Shown: positions 44,691-55,900 of the stretch, piece after piece
How positions within the stretch are numbered: the stretch's first letter is position 1
How the letters are laid out: each line of letters begins with the position of its first letter
NCBI RefSeq assembly: GCF_001640805.2
Contig: NC_066843.1
Span: forward strand, 252,623-316,622
Length of the DNA: 64,000 bases
Direction: 5' to 3'
Origin: Lates calcarifer
Taxonomy: Eukaryota; Chordata; Actinopteri; Centropomidae
Translations under genes and position numbers: made by a program
Notes under the pieces: generated by a model
Seen by the model: the letters and a program-made list of their open reading frames with translations, nothing else
Told to the model about the DNA's origin: nothing
Databases searched by the model: none

Positions 44691-47024
44691 ACACCAGACT
44701 CTACTCAGACTAGTGATAGTTTTTATTTGAATCACTATCTGCGTCTATTTGAACTTTTTCATCTGTTTCTTTGCTGTTAAAAGGCTCAACACTGGCTTTA
44801 AACCTTTGTAGCATTCACACGACAGGAAGAGACGGAGGGATGATGGATTGCGAGTATAAATATATATCCTGGTATAATTTTCGTGTATCGATGTTGTTTC
44901 TGCTCCGCGAAGCTTCAGCACGAACAATCAGCTGTTTCCATCGTTTTTACGCTTTGTAAATGTGCAAACTGAGACTTTTTCTAGTGAGACGGTGATTCTG
45001 TTTTTACTCATTTAAACAACAACAACAACAACAACAAAATATATATATAATTAAGCAATATGAAGCCCAGACTCTGCTGAGCGGGCGGAGTTTGATGTGT
45101 CGAAGAACTGATGGAGGGAACCTGTTCACAGCTGTTGGTGAATGTTCATCAGCAAAAAACAAAAAACCAAACAACAAAAAAAGGAAACAAGGCAACATGA
45201 AACAAAAATCATCAAAAAATATCTTGAATGAAAAACTTTTGTTGGATCATGAACCCAGCTGTTCTTGGGTAAAAATCTTACTTTAATTTGATAATATGAT
45301 AATTAATGCTTTACTGTTTAATTTCCTGTCTTTGCCTCTGAACGCTGCTTAAATAACTAAAGCTTGTTGTCTGCTTCGCTAACATCTGAATTACTCAACC
45401 GCTTTTCTGCAAACTCCGATCTTTGTCTTTTTTATCTGATTCATTGCACTTTCAGCCTCCATATGTGTTCACATACCTCATTTTTCTTGTAAAAATGTTT
45501 TATTTCCACCTCTTTCCACACAGACCTCATTACCTCAGCAGATGTACAGCGATATTGATATTTGATTACAATAACGTGTATGTTTGATTTTTTTCCGTTT
45601 CATTTTGGGTGCGTCTCTTAGAAAAAAACGGAGCCTGAAGCTGTCAGGTAAAACCAACACAACTGCAAACACACAAACTCCTCAGGTTTTAATACAGAAA
45701 TCTGTTTTTAACTATTTTGCCTCCCATGTTGGTTTGAGCCCTGATATACTTTTTATATAAATATAACAAAAACGTGTATTGTCTTTTGGCACCTCAGTAG
45801 CTCTGTACTTTTGAATCTCATAAGTTTTCTCAGGCTGCCCTGAGATATGGAAGCTTATTTACGCCAAGACAAGGAAAATGGACAAAAAAGAAAAAGAAAT
45901 AATAAAAATGAAAATACTTTATCATAATTTATGAGATAGTACCTTTCCCTGAGTATATTTTTTGTTAATCTTGTTAATCTTTATTTTTTTTCTTCTCTTG
46001 GTAGAAATGGGCCTCCATATTGAGATAATATTTCTGATTATTTAGAGAAACATTTGCTTCTTTAAAATGTATACATCATTAGCCCCAAAAAATTGTTGAA
46101 ACATTTGGTTTCATTCTGTTTTTAGTTTGTGTTCTTGATCGACGTTATCAGGATAGTATTAGCACTTTTAAATTATTAGTTATAAATCTCTTAATATGGA
46201 AAAAGAACAGCGATGAGTTAAGTGTTAATAATAAAGGCGGGTGCAAATAAAAATAACATAAAACATAAACATGGGAGGATAAAAAAGTTAAAGGAAATGA
46301 AAATATAAAAGTGCAACAAAACACAAGCAACACAAAATAAGCACAAGTAAAATAATCAGTTACATGTTTTTTTTCATCTAATGCTTTGGTGCATTTTTTT
46401 TTATAAAATACGCACAACAAATGAGTCTGCAGATGTTCAGTTATGTGGTTTTTACAGGACAGCAGCTGCTTCACTGCACTGTGTACAGATGAAATGCATA
46501 CAGCTGCTGTCAGAGGAAAACCTTATATCTCCAAACTAGCTGGAAAAGAAAGAAAAAATGACTATAAAGGTGAAAATTAGATGCATGGTGATTATGGGGT
46601 TTTCTTGCGACAGCAGCAGCAGCATCATGTAACCTGTTTAACCAATCACTGCTCCTCCTGTCATTGTTTACAAAGCCATAAAAACAGAGAAATGCATCTG
46701 GTTGAAAACACTAAAAAAGGGAAACTGGATTATAATGAAGTTTAGTAGAAATTAAAATGATTTCATTAAGAAGCTCTCAAGTAATTTTTTTATTGTTTAT
46801 AGCATTATCTATTAAATAGATATTTAAGTGTTTACTGCAGTTTGTCTGACTACGTAGTAGATTTTGGTTACGATACAAATTTTTAAGGGACATTCTCTCA
46901 AAATAAGCGACAGAAATCTTCTCTTCTGTAAAAACCTTTAACTTGAACATTTCAACACAATGAAACAAGAGCTTTGAAGCTGGTTTTATTAAATGTTCAG
47001 ATTTCGGTTTTGGAAATTGTAGTG

Positions 47025-47065
47025 TATCTATACAGTAGTGTACTGGATACACTACTGTATAGATA
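47025..47065. repeat. Perfect 18-base inverted repeat, 5-base loop
   Basis: Arm TATCTATACAGTAGTGTA (47025-47042), loop CTGGA, arm TACACTACTGTATAGATA (47048-47065). All 18 positions pair. Confidence 0.8.
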
Positions 47066-48594
47066 TTTAAAAAATAATTACAAGATATGTTCTTGTAATG
47101 ATGTACAGATATCATGAAAAATTTAAAAACTAAGATTCAATATCTGATAATTACCAGAAACTGTCTTCAATTTGCATCTGTTTTAATGATAGTCAGTGAA
47201 TTATTTCGTGACTTTCTAAATAATTTCAACCAGATGCGTTTCTCTTCATAGATTGTTTTTAAAGGAGGTTGTTCAAATAAATTAACGTGTCAAGCATCAT
47301 ATCATTTATTCGCACTGAGACGCATTCAGACGCCATTCGTATGTGTACATATCACAGAGCACGTCACAATTCCTGTGATTTATATTTTTTATTTGTTGGC
47401 AGTTTTCTGAAAAGTGGTTGTGTGGTTCCCATGTGGAGAGAAGACGATCTTATTTTCATTCCAGCCTCTTTGTTAAAACTCCAGGCTGTGAATGAAGGGA
47501 ATTGACTCTGTGGGGAAAAAAGGTAAAATAAGTTTAGCAGATGAGTTTCACTGGGAGCCAGAGGGACCTTAATCTTTTTAAAAAATGTAATCTGAAAGGG
47601 TTCCTGAAAGAAACCCTTTTCGGTCAGTTTGTAGAAGTACAGCTGGAGTGAAACTTCACGCTGGGGTTCCTCAGGGAACGATCTAAGGTCCTCTTGTTGT
47701 TTGATGCAAACGTAAGAATGAGATGATGAAAGGGATGTTTTTAGTGTTTTTGTTATTTTCATTTTAAATTGTTTTACTTTTATGGCACAGGGAAACATAT
47801 TGATCAAATCCTTGAGGGTTGGGTTTTTTTTTTTAATTATTTTAATTTTAATTCTGTTTTTACTCCCTGTATAATCTTGATGAACTGACTTGCTTCATCT
47901 CCATGTTTGGATTTTATGCAATACTTTTGATAAAATGTGCCCTTTTTTGTAATTCAGCACTCTAATTATAAAACCAAATCTAAATGAGTTTCCTATTTAA
48001 AATTTTAAAAAGTGCTGGAGTCAAGTGATCAGAGAGTCGGGACAGTTCAAATGGAAAAATCTCATTTCCATAGTCAATGTGAAAATGAACTCAGAATTGA
48101 TATGACCTTTTTGTGACCAGTGTCAGTTTTGAGTGAATTATTGCCAACGTTTTACATCTTAGTGAATATTCACTGATGTGTTTGGCTGTTTTACCTTGTG
48201 CCCCATGTTGATCACAGCTGCACCGTCTGAATGTCATTTATGCCAAGTTACAACTGTCTGCCAGGACGATGAAGGCGATGGTGATGGCGTTTTTTTTTTT
48301 CTTTAATTTTTATTACCCGTTTTAGTCAATGACAGCGGGTACTTTTTAGTGTTAAAATTCCAACAAAACCAATAAATGTTCACAACTACCCAGCTTTGTC
48401 TGATGAGTCTTATTTAGTCTGCTGAACAGTCCGACATCTTGGACGATCATCTTGTTAGCTTTGTGTTGGTTATAATGGACTGCATTGGTGACAAGATTTC
48501 ACAACAGAAAACTGAATGAAAATATCCATAGGATGTTCAGATCACTTCTGACTATGTGTTTCAGTTGCTTGAAGTCAGAATTCGATTTTGTCGA

Positions 48595-48850
48595 TTTCAC
48601 TGTACGTGAAGTCGATTTCAACTCAGAAAGTGACAACAACTGACTTAAGAATTCAATGATACTGTTTCACATTAAGTCAGTTTTGTGTTTTGGTAACAGA
48701 ATGACAAACGTAATCAATGATATCTCGTGTTCTTCAGGTGGAGCAGATTTGTTTTGATTCTCCAACAGAGCGTCCACGTTTTTCTGACTTCTCAACTGGA
48801 GTGAGGTCACCTCGGAGGTGACGTTACTCCCAGTTCTATAAATTTCGAGG
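48595..48850. repeat. GTTCCAGTTG-type dispersed repeat, diverged
   Basis: CAGAGCGTCCACGTTTTTCT and GACTTCTCAACTGGAGTGAG match the end of the 31.4 kb copy. Confidence 0.4.
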
Positions 48851-48892
48851 TTGTCACAGCTGCCTATCTGATGAAAGGATAACGCCAGGTTT

Positions 48893-49062
48893 TTTTTTGC
48901 CTTTATTCACAGGACAGTGAGAGAGAGACCGGAAACAGGGAGAGAGTGGGGGAATGACATGCAGTGAAGGTCCAGCCCGATCAGGAGTCAAACCAGGGTC
49001 TGCCTGCTCAGACCACTAAGGCCCACTTGGTACGCGCCCTAACCATTCCGCTATGAGGCGCA
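48893..49062 (-). mobile_element. tRNA-derived SINE
   Basis: On the minus strand a tRNA-like head carries box A TAGCGGAATGG (49053-49043) and box B GGTTTGACTCC (48994-48984). It is followed by a tail with TGCATGTCATTCCCCCACTC and GTTTCCGGTC and an AATAAAGGCAAAAAAAAACC end. This is the arrangement of a common teleost tRNA-derived SINE. It does not fold as a full tRNA, so it is not called a tRNA gene. Confidence 0.6.
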
Positions 49063-49659
49063 CTCAGGTATTTTTTTTAACCTGGGTTTTATTTTCTGTG
49101 TGTTTGGATGTAAATGATTGATGACCATCTTTAACCAGCAGCTCCTCCACAAACCTCAGATCAGCCCCTTTACTTTGAGTTTGAAACTCTTCCCTGAAAT
49201 AAACTAAAGCTAAATTTGCACATATAATTTTATATAACATTTCCATATTATATACATTTTAATTTTTAGCACTTCAGCAACTGGTATTTTAGAGGTTGTT
49301 TTGTAGTTTTTGCGCTTTCTACTGGAGATATTTTAGTATATTTATGTATTATGTATTTTTGTACTGTCTTTGTTCTGATTTGTTTCAATCATTACACCAA
49401 AAATGTGAAATTAGAGGCACTGGTTCACTGGGCCACTAATACTTTTTAAGAATTTTTAGAACTCTTAAATTAATTTTGACTGGTACAATCAAAGTTGTAT
49501 TTATCTTGAAACATAATTTCTACTTGAGTTTTTTGTGGAGATCTTTAATTATTATTCAGAATAGTGAGAATACAGTTTTGACTGGGAGACTGAAAAAAAT
49601 CATTATTAAAGTGACTTATTAATGTAATGTAATGACCCTCCGATGCTCATTCAGTCCCG

Positions 49660-50600
49660 GGCTGACGTCAGTAAACTGCCACTTGACCGCATTGACCCGG
49701 CGCAGCGGGGCGCGTGCTGCCCGTTCATTCATTCAGTTATGTTACTACAGCGGCGCGTGGAGCTGATCAAAGGAGAAAAAGCTGAGAACAGAACGAGCTC
49801 GAGGTGATGATGATGATTCTGTAACAATGTAGCGAGCGCGTACCCGCTCTGCGCGCGACGCTGCAAGCTGTACCCACCTACTACTGTTACCGTAGTTACC
49901 TACATACCCGCCTGACGGGTACGTGCACGAGCGAGCGGTGGGCAGGCAGGAAGGAAGGGAAGAAGGAAGGTAAGGAAGGAAGGAGGAGTACCGAAGGGGG
50001 GAAAGAAGCGAGAGAGGAAGGAGGGAGGAAAGGAAGGTAAGAAGGAGGGAGGGAAGGAGGGAGCGGAATTAGTCAGTGATAGAGGGGAGGAGAGGAGGAG
50101 AGGCGGCGGGTTGTTCTGCCGAAGTGGACGTGGCGGGTCCGGCGGAGTTAGCTACAAGTGACGGACAGCGGACCGAACCGAGGCGGCCATGAATCGGACC
50201 ACCCGCAGGTAACGCACCGCTCTCCCCGCCGTTATTACCCGCCCGCTCGGCTCCGGTGAGCTGCTTTTCTCGTCCTCGCGGCTCGCCGCCGCTGCGCTCG
50301 GTTTCCTGCCTGTTAAACGGGCTCTCTGACAGATAATGCCCGCGAGCGTCTCCGTCGGCCGCCGCGCGGGTTTCGCCGTTGGACACAGTTTGTTTTCTCC
50401 TTTTGTGTCGGGGCTGTCAGCCGCTCCCCGCTGCGCCCGGTCAGCGCGTGAGACCGCTGCTCCCCCCTCTCCTCCCCGCCTCACTCTCACTTTCTCCCCC
50501 GTGCTAACATCAGCTAGCCCCGCTAGTTAGCTTAGCAGGCTGCAAACGACGTTAGTGTGATAAACAAGATGGCCACTGGCTAGCTTTGCTAGCTAGCAAG
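49660..50600 (+). promoter_or_regulatory. CpG-rich promoter and noncoding first exon of ZnF-B
   Basis: GC/CpG-rich stretch (CCCGGCGCAGCGGGGCGCG; GCGAGCGCGTACCCGC) with a GGAA/GGGA purine tract at 49945-50070. A strong donor CCCGCAG/GTAACG at 50208/50209 fits the end of a 5' exon that splices to the acceptor at 52751. The transcription start cannot be fixed from sequence alone. Confidence 0.55.
50189..50208 (+). promoter_or_regulatory. Upstream ORF start in ZnF-B 5' UTR
   Basis: ATG in a good context (GCGGCCATGA) just before the donor. Spliced to 52752 it reads MNRTTRRLVPVRCGW and stops, upstream of the main ATG at 52981. It is a short uORF that could reduce translation of the zinc-finger protein. 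The splice is inferred. Confidence 0.4.
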
Positions 50601-51097
50601 ACATGGCAGCTTGCCCTGTCTTTGTACGCCTGAAAACCCGCTTTAAACGCGTCTCTCTCCTCTGTCACGAGGCGTTTTCACCCTGAGCGCGAGAATCCGT
50701 GAAACTAAAAGTTGTTGGACTCGAGTCGGAGGCTGTGGTGAGAATGTGGAGCGGACAGAAACATCCCGAGAAAAAAATCACCGCCAGATTTTTGGAGTCA
50801 GTTCGTGCAGAGGCTGCGTGGCGAGTTGAAAAGGCTACCTGAGTGTCTGTGGACTCAGGTAACCGCCGCGAGACCAACTTTTGCTGCCCCGCGAGAGCCG
50901 CCCGGTGCGAGTCCAGCCCGGAGTCTGTAGGACTCAGGACCGTGCAGGACTGTGCAGGGCTGAGCCGCTCCGGCCTCTTTGTGTTGTACTGTCGTACTTT
51001 GACGTGCAGAGCTGCCAGCGCTGATACCAGCCAGACCGACTCCAAACTTTTAAGTGTGCGTGTGCGGGGAGGCCGCTGCAGCCAGGACTGCAGTATC

Positions 51098-51098
51098 T

Positions 51099-51130
<32 letters not shown>
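51098..51130 (+). repeat. AGT microsatellite
   Basis: About 11 AGT/GTA units in the ZnF-B 5' intron. Confidence 0.85.
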
Positions 51131-51131
<1 letters not shown>

Positions 51132-52109
51132 ATCCGTGTCATGCACGTTCAGGTGTCCACATGTAGTTTAATATCAGACATCAAACCGTCTGCTGCTGCA
51201 GCTGAGTTCAAACTTTACATTTCAGACAAAGAGCTGCGTCTCCTCCCTCTGCTGGACTAAAACTTCTCCTTTAAACAAATAATAGAAGGTTTAGATTTTT
51301 AAAGCTTCAGTTTGCAAAGTCCTGATTGTCTGAAAAATAAAGTTTGAGCAAAGATCAAGAAGAACAAAGATTCTCTTCTTTCATTCATCTTTTCTTTGAC
51401 ATAAAACTCTGTAAACTGATCATCTGTCGTCACCTTTGTCTCCTTTGATTGTTTGAGTATCAAACAATCAGTTAATTGTAAAAATAACAGTTGTTTGCAG
51501 TCGTCTGTGATACGATGCAGCACCACCTGGAAAACAAACTCCAGCAGAAATAATAAATGACATTGGTGATGTTTCTGAGCTGAAATCCCAGTTTGTTTTT
51601 ACAGATCTTTAAGTGAAGAACAAACTGTCCTGCTCATGTGATTACGAGCTCCTCGTCACAGTGTCACATCAGACAGAATGAGAGTTTAGTGAATATTAGG
51701 GATGGAATAACAGTCGAGCCATGTTAGGATGATTAGTCGTGACGTCATCGTTAAAATGCCCTTCACCCAAACCAAAATAATAATAAAGACACTGACCGGG
51801 CACGGTGTGTTCAGGTTCCACGAGCCTTTGAAAGCTCCACTCCTTCGACGACACTCAGAGGAAATGAAATGATTGAAGTCACCAGAGCAGTTATTTGTTC
51901 CTGTCGTTTACTGTCACACGAGCGTAAACTTTAGTTCAGCGTCTTTATGAAGTAAAACAGAAATCTCCTCCCACCACCCAAATAACACGTCGATTCTTTA
52001 AAAAAAGGTGTCGACTGTTGATTCCTAGTAAATATACAGAATACTGAATAAAAAAATGTATCTATTGCTTTTAAGTGATAAAAGACAACCCACTCAAGTC
52101 TCTGTCAGT

Positions 52110-52495
52110 TTCCGTGTTGATTTTAAAATTCTTTTGTTTTTAAAGCACTTCATGGTCTTGCATTGGCATACAGTACGCCCCCTCAGGTCCTCGGGCACAA
52201 ATCTGTTAATTGTTCCTAAGTTCAGGACACAAACTGACTTTTACTTTTATCCTTTTATTCATTTTTGCTTCTTTATAATATTTATCTGCTTATCTATTTA
52301 GTGTTATTTCTCTTAACCAAATTTTAGGACAGTTTTAGTTAAGTCTGCTTTTATAGTTTTAAAATTCTATTCAACTGTTTTTAATGTTCAGCATTGTATT
52401 TGTTTTGTCTTTTATAATTTGTTCTGTGAAGCACTTTGTACTGCACTAACCTGCATGAAAGGTGATATACAAATAAAGTTTGATTGATTGAGCTC
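52110..52495 (+). mobile_element. LINE 3'-end fragment
   Basis: Contains TGTGAAGCACTTTGTACTGC followed by GAAAGGTGATATACAAATAA and a short TTGATTGATTGA tail, a familiar 3' end of teleost LINEs. No intact ORF. Confidence 0.55.
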
Positions 52496-52980
52496 TAATA
52501 GTGAATTCTGAACTGAAGCTTGGTTTTTGAAAATTATATTGCAAACCAAATCGTATTTCTGTCAGAAAAATTTGACATTTTCCAAAAATCGTTCAGCCCT
52601 TTGTGAAAGTGTTTTTGTCGGCTTTAATCTGATGCCTCTCCTTAGTCTAACAATAACCAAGAAGTTTGACGGTGACTCGAAAATGTGTTTGATAAGGGTT
52701 CAAGCAGAGTGTCAGTAAACGTCACCTGTACTCTCACCTGTGTCTCTGCAGGCTGGTCCCAGTCAGGTGTGGGTGGTGACGCCGTTGGACTCCCAGAGGA
52801 GGCTCTCAGGGACACACCCCCTACCTCCTGGCCCCTCCTCTCTCAGGACAGGTAGATCTCTTCAGCGGCAGAGGGGGGAGCGGAGGAAGGAGTCAGGGAG
52901 GAGGAAGTGGAGGAGGATCTCAGCGATACTTCAGGTGTTGGAACAGAGTGAGGTGAGGAGGGTTATCTCCGCCCTCCACC

Positions 52981-55900
52981 ATGACGGACTTGGAGACCGA
53001 GTGTCTGAGCCTCAGCCTGCCCCCCGAGTGCGGCTCCCCTCCGCCGCCCCTGGACCCCTCCCTGCAGGTGGACTGCGGCCCGGGGCCCGCCTCCTCGGCC
53101 CCGACGCCCACCCTGGCCCTCCTCTCCTCCGACTGCCCGACGCCGACGCTCAGCTCACTGGCGGCGGAGATCGCCGAGCCACTGGTGATGTTGCCATGTG
53201 TGAAGAGCGAGCCGGAGGATGGGGACCTGGAACCCATCAGGACCGTGGACCTGTCAGAGATCCAGCCGCTGTCCACTGCTGAGCTGGGCCAGGACCAGAT
53301 CAAGATGGAGATCAGCGGCCTCGACTACATCAAGTCCGAGCACCATGGTCACCACGGCAACCATCACCTGGGCCCATTTCACCACGGCGATGTCACAGAG
53401 CTGGACTACAAGTCGCACTATGAGCCCAGCTCTGTGTTCGACTACATCTCCCAGGTAAAAGATGGACCCTGGTCACACCTGGTCACAGGTAGATTCAGAT
53501 GTGTTTCACAGCTGAAGTTAGCATCACCCTGGTTCCCAACGCAAAAAGCCAATTGGATTTTTTCATCGGGTCTTGGATTATTAAAGGATGGGTTTTCATG
53601 TTAACATCCCCGACAACCTCTGTAGTCTCATTTAGACACTCGTTAGCAACCGCCTTTTTTAAGACACGTAAAAGCTTCAAACATCAGGAGTGGGGGATTT
53701 ACTGACCCATTTTATGTCGGAGAATAAAACCTGAAAATGTCTTGAGCTTGTGTTAAAACCACAGACCTTATTTCAGACATTTAACCAGAAACACACTGAC
53801 TTTGGGACGAAGGTACTATTGCCAAATGAGTCCTAAAGTGTAAACCTTTTTCTGGGCTTCAGAACTCATTCCTGCAGCTCTCTGTAAAGTCTGTGGTTTT
53901 TATTCTCGTTTTATTCTCCGACATAAAATGGGTCAGTAAATCCCCCACTCCTGATGTTTGAAGCTTTTACGTGTCTTAAAAAAGGCGGTTGCTAACGAGT
54001 GTCTAAATGAGACTACAGAGGTTGTCGGGGACGTTAACATGAAAACCCATCTACTCACCAGTCCACCTTTACAGCCTCGTTGTGTTTCTACTCACGCTCT
54101 TTCAAACTCTCACTAACTTTCTAAGAAGAAAGGCTTTTGTAGAAGAGCTCAGAGCTAAATGAAATGACCAGTTGGAAGCTTAGTGGTGGAGACGTTGACG
54201 TCATGTGACCGTGGTGGTAGTTGGTTTATAGCCTAACATTAGCTTCTTACTTCTGAGATGATTAGCTTCAAACATCAGAACAGTGGTATTCATCTGTGAA
54301 GATTATCTGATCAACTAAACCTGAAGGATCAGAAACTTTATTTTATTTTCTGCAGTAATCAAAACCAGCGGTAAAATCCCATTGGTTTTTTGTGGAAGGA
54401 ACCAGGTTGATGCTAACTTCAGGGTTGGAGTATAAATACATTGTCCCTCAAAAACTCAGTCACGGTGGTTGTACCACAAGTTGTTCTGACGTCACGCTGG
54501 TAAGGATATGTAACAGATATATATTAAAAATTGCAGTATAAGAAGCATTGAATAGATTCTGCTAAAGACGTTAATCTGAGATTGTATTTACTCGTTTCTC
54601 TGTCTTGATGCTTCAGTCTGGATCTGATCCTGATGGAGGATCAGCTCCTGCTGAGTTCAGTGTGTCTCCAGATCTTAAGATCATTAACTGACGGCTGCAA
54701 ATCCTTTTCAAACAAATACCTGCTTACAACTGAACTGGTTCACACAGTCAGCTCTCTGCTCTCAGTCAGCTTGAAACACTGTAATCTACTACACCACACT
54801 CTCTGCCACAGTTGCACATTCTTTAGTTTTCCTGAACAAGATATAACCGGACTCTGAGGGTCTGAAGGCTGCTGGGTTTCACACTGGGTCGATACCACGG
54901 TGAGGATCAGACATTTAGTTTAGTTTCAGATTCTTGGGTCAAGAAAAAGTGAATATAATACATTTGGTTACTTAATTCACTACAGTTAATTGCTAAAGAC
55001 AGAAATAAACATCAAACACAACAGATTGTCGACACTAGAGGAGGTGTTTGTATCTGTCAGTCTAATTTCAGCAATCTTGTCTCATGATTGTGCAGGTGAG
55101 GTAGAAGAGAGTTCTGAGTTCAGAATCTGTTTGGTCCTGAAGAAAATTATGATTCCAGAGCTGGATAAATGTCTGAGACCTAGTTTGGATTTTGTTCAGG
55201 TTTTGGAATCAGTTCATGGTGATAATTCAACTTGAACAACTGTTTATGATTCTGGAGTCTGGGTTGTCGATTTAATCTTTAAAATGTCTGGAAATATTAC
55301 AGAGTCCAAGTCCAGTTTACTGTCTCATCAAGCTTGTTGTTTGGTCCATACTAGAAATTGGCATTTGAAGAAATTTCCTCGATCGATCATCAATCATCAA
55401 TTGTTGATTAATTATTATTATTTTAATTATTTTTAATACTGAAAATGCCCATGACAGAAAATAGGCTGCTAAAGAAACTGTGTTTTTCAAGAAGATAGTC
55501 CAACAACAATCATCTTAAACAAAGTCTTTAAGTTGAACTAACGTAAGATCTGCAAATTTTGCCCATCCCTTGTCCAAACCAAAACAGCAGGTGTGAAAGG
55601 TTCCTCAGACGGCAGTCTGGACCAAAGGACCTAAATTTGGTTCGACCAACAGAGGTGGTTTCATTTGGGATCAAACTTGAACCATGATTTGGGTCGTTTG
55701 CAGCGTGAAAACACGTTTTTCGGTGGTTCAGACTTCAGACTAATTACAGGAAATTGAGACTCATCACCTGTTAAGCATTAGAAGAAAAAAATAACCTGAA
55801 GCAAAAATGAGCCTTGGAAAGGAGGAAAAGAAATATTTACTTCTAGTTTGGTCCAACCACAAAATCAAAAGTCAACTTGCAAAAAATGCATAAAAATGCC

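Larger units (their letters stand above)
40780..49655. other. Intergenic region between ZnF-A and ZnF-B
   Basis: AT-rich, no supported gene. Elements seen: degenerate minisatellite (42595-42800), Tc1-type MITE (43273-43470), repeat near 44565-44690, AAC microsatellite (45015-45037), perfect 18-base hairpin (47025-47065), GTTCCAGTTG-type repeat (48595-48850) and an antisense tRNA-derived SINE (48893-49062). ORFs such as 46148-46474 and 47364-47807 have AT-driven composition and no family features. Confidence 0.65.
50209..52751 (+). other. ZnF-B 5' intron
   Basis: Starts GC-rich, including TAGCTAGC-type runs, an AGT/GTA microsatellite (51098-51130) and pyrimidine blocks, then becomes AT-rich. 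Bases 52110-52495 look like the 3' end of a LINE, finishing in AATAAAGTTTGATTGATTGA. No coding support for the overlapping ORFs at 50.8-51.2 kb. Confidence 0.6.

Noticed and set aside
46148..47807. Minus-strand ORFs of 108-147 aa
   Set aside because: AT-driven composition, no motifs, no splice partners.
48960..49060. tRNA gene on the minus strand
   Set aside because: A and B boxes are present but the arms do not make a cloverleaf and a SINE tail follows; called a tRNA-derived SINE.
52740..53282. 180 aa ORF in another frame over ZnF-B exon 2
   Set aside because: The frame beginning at 52981 gives the conserved-looking protein and joins the next exon in phase; this one does not.
53455..53604. 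Extension of ZnF-B exon into its intron
   Set aside because: A strong GTAAAA donor and a phase-matched acceptor at 56450 make this a retained-intron readthrough, at most a minor isoform.
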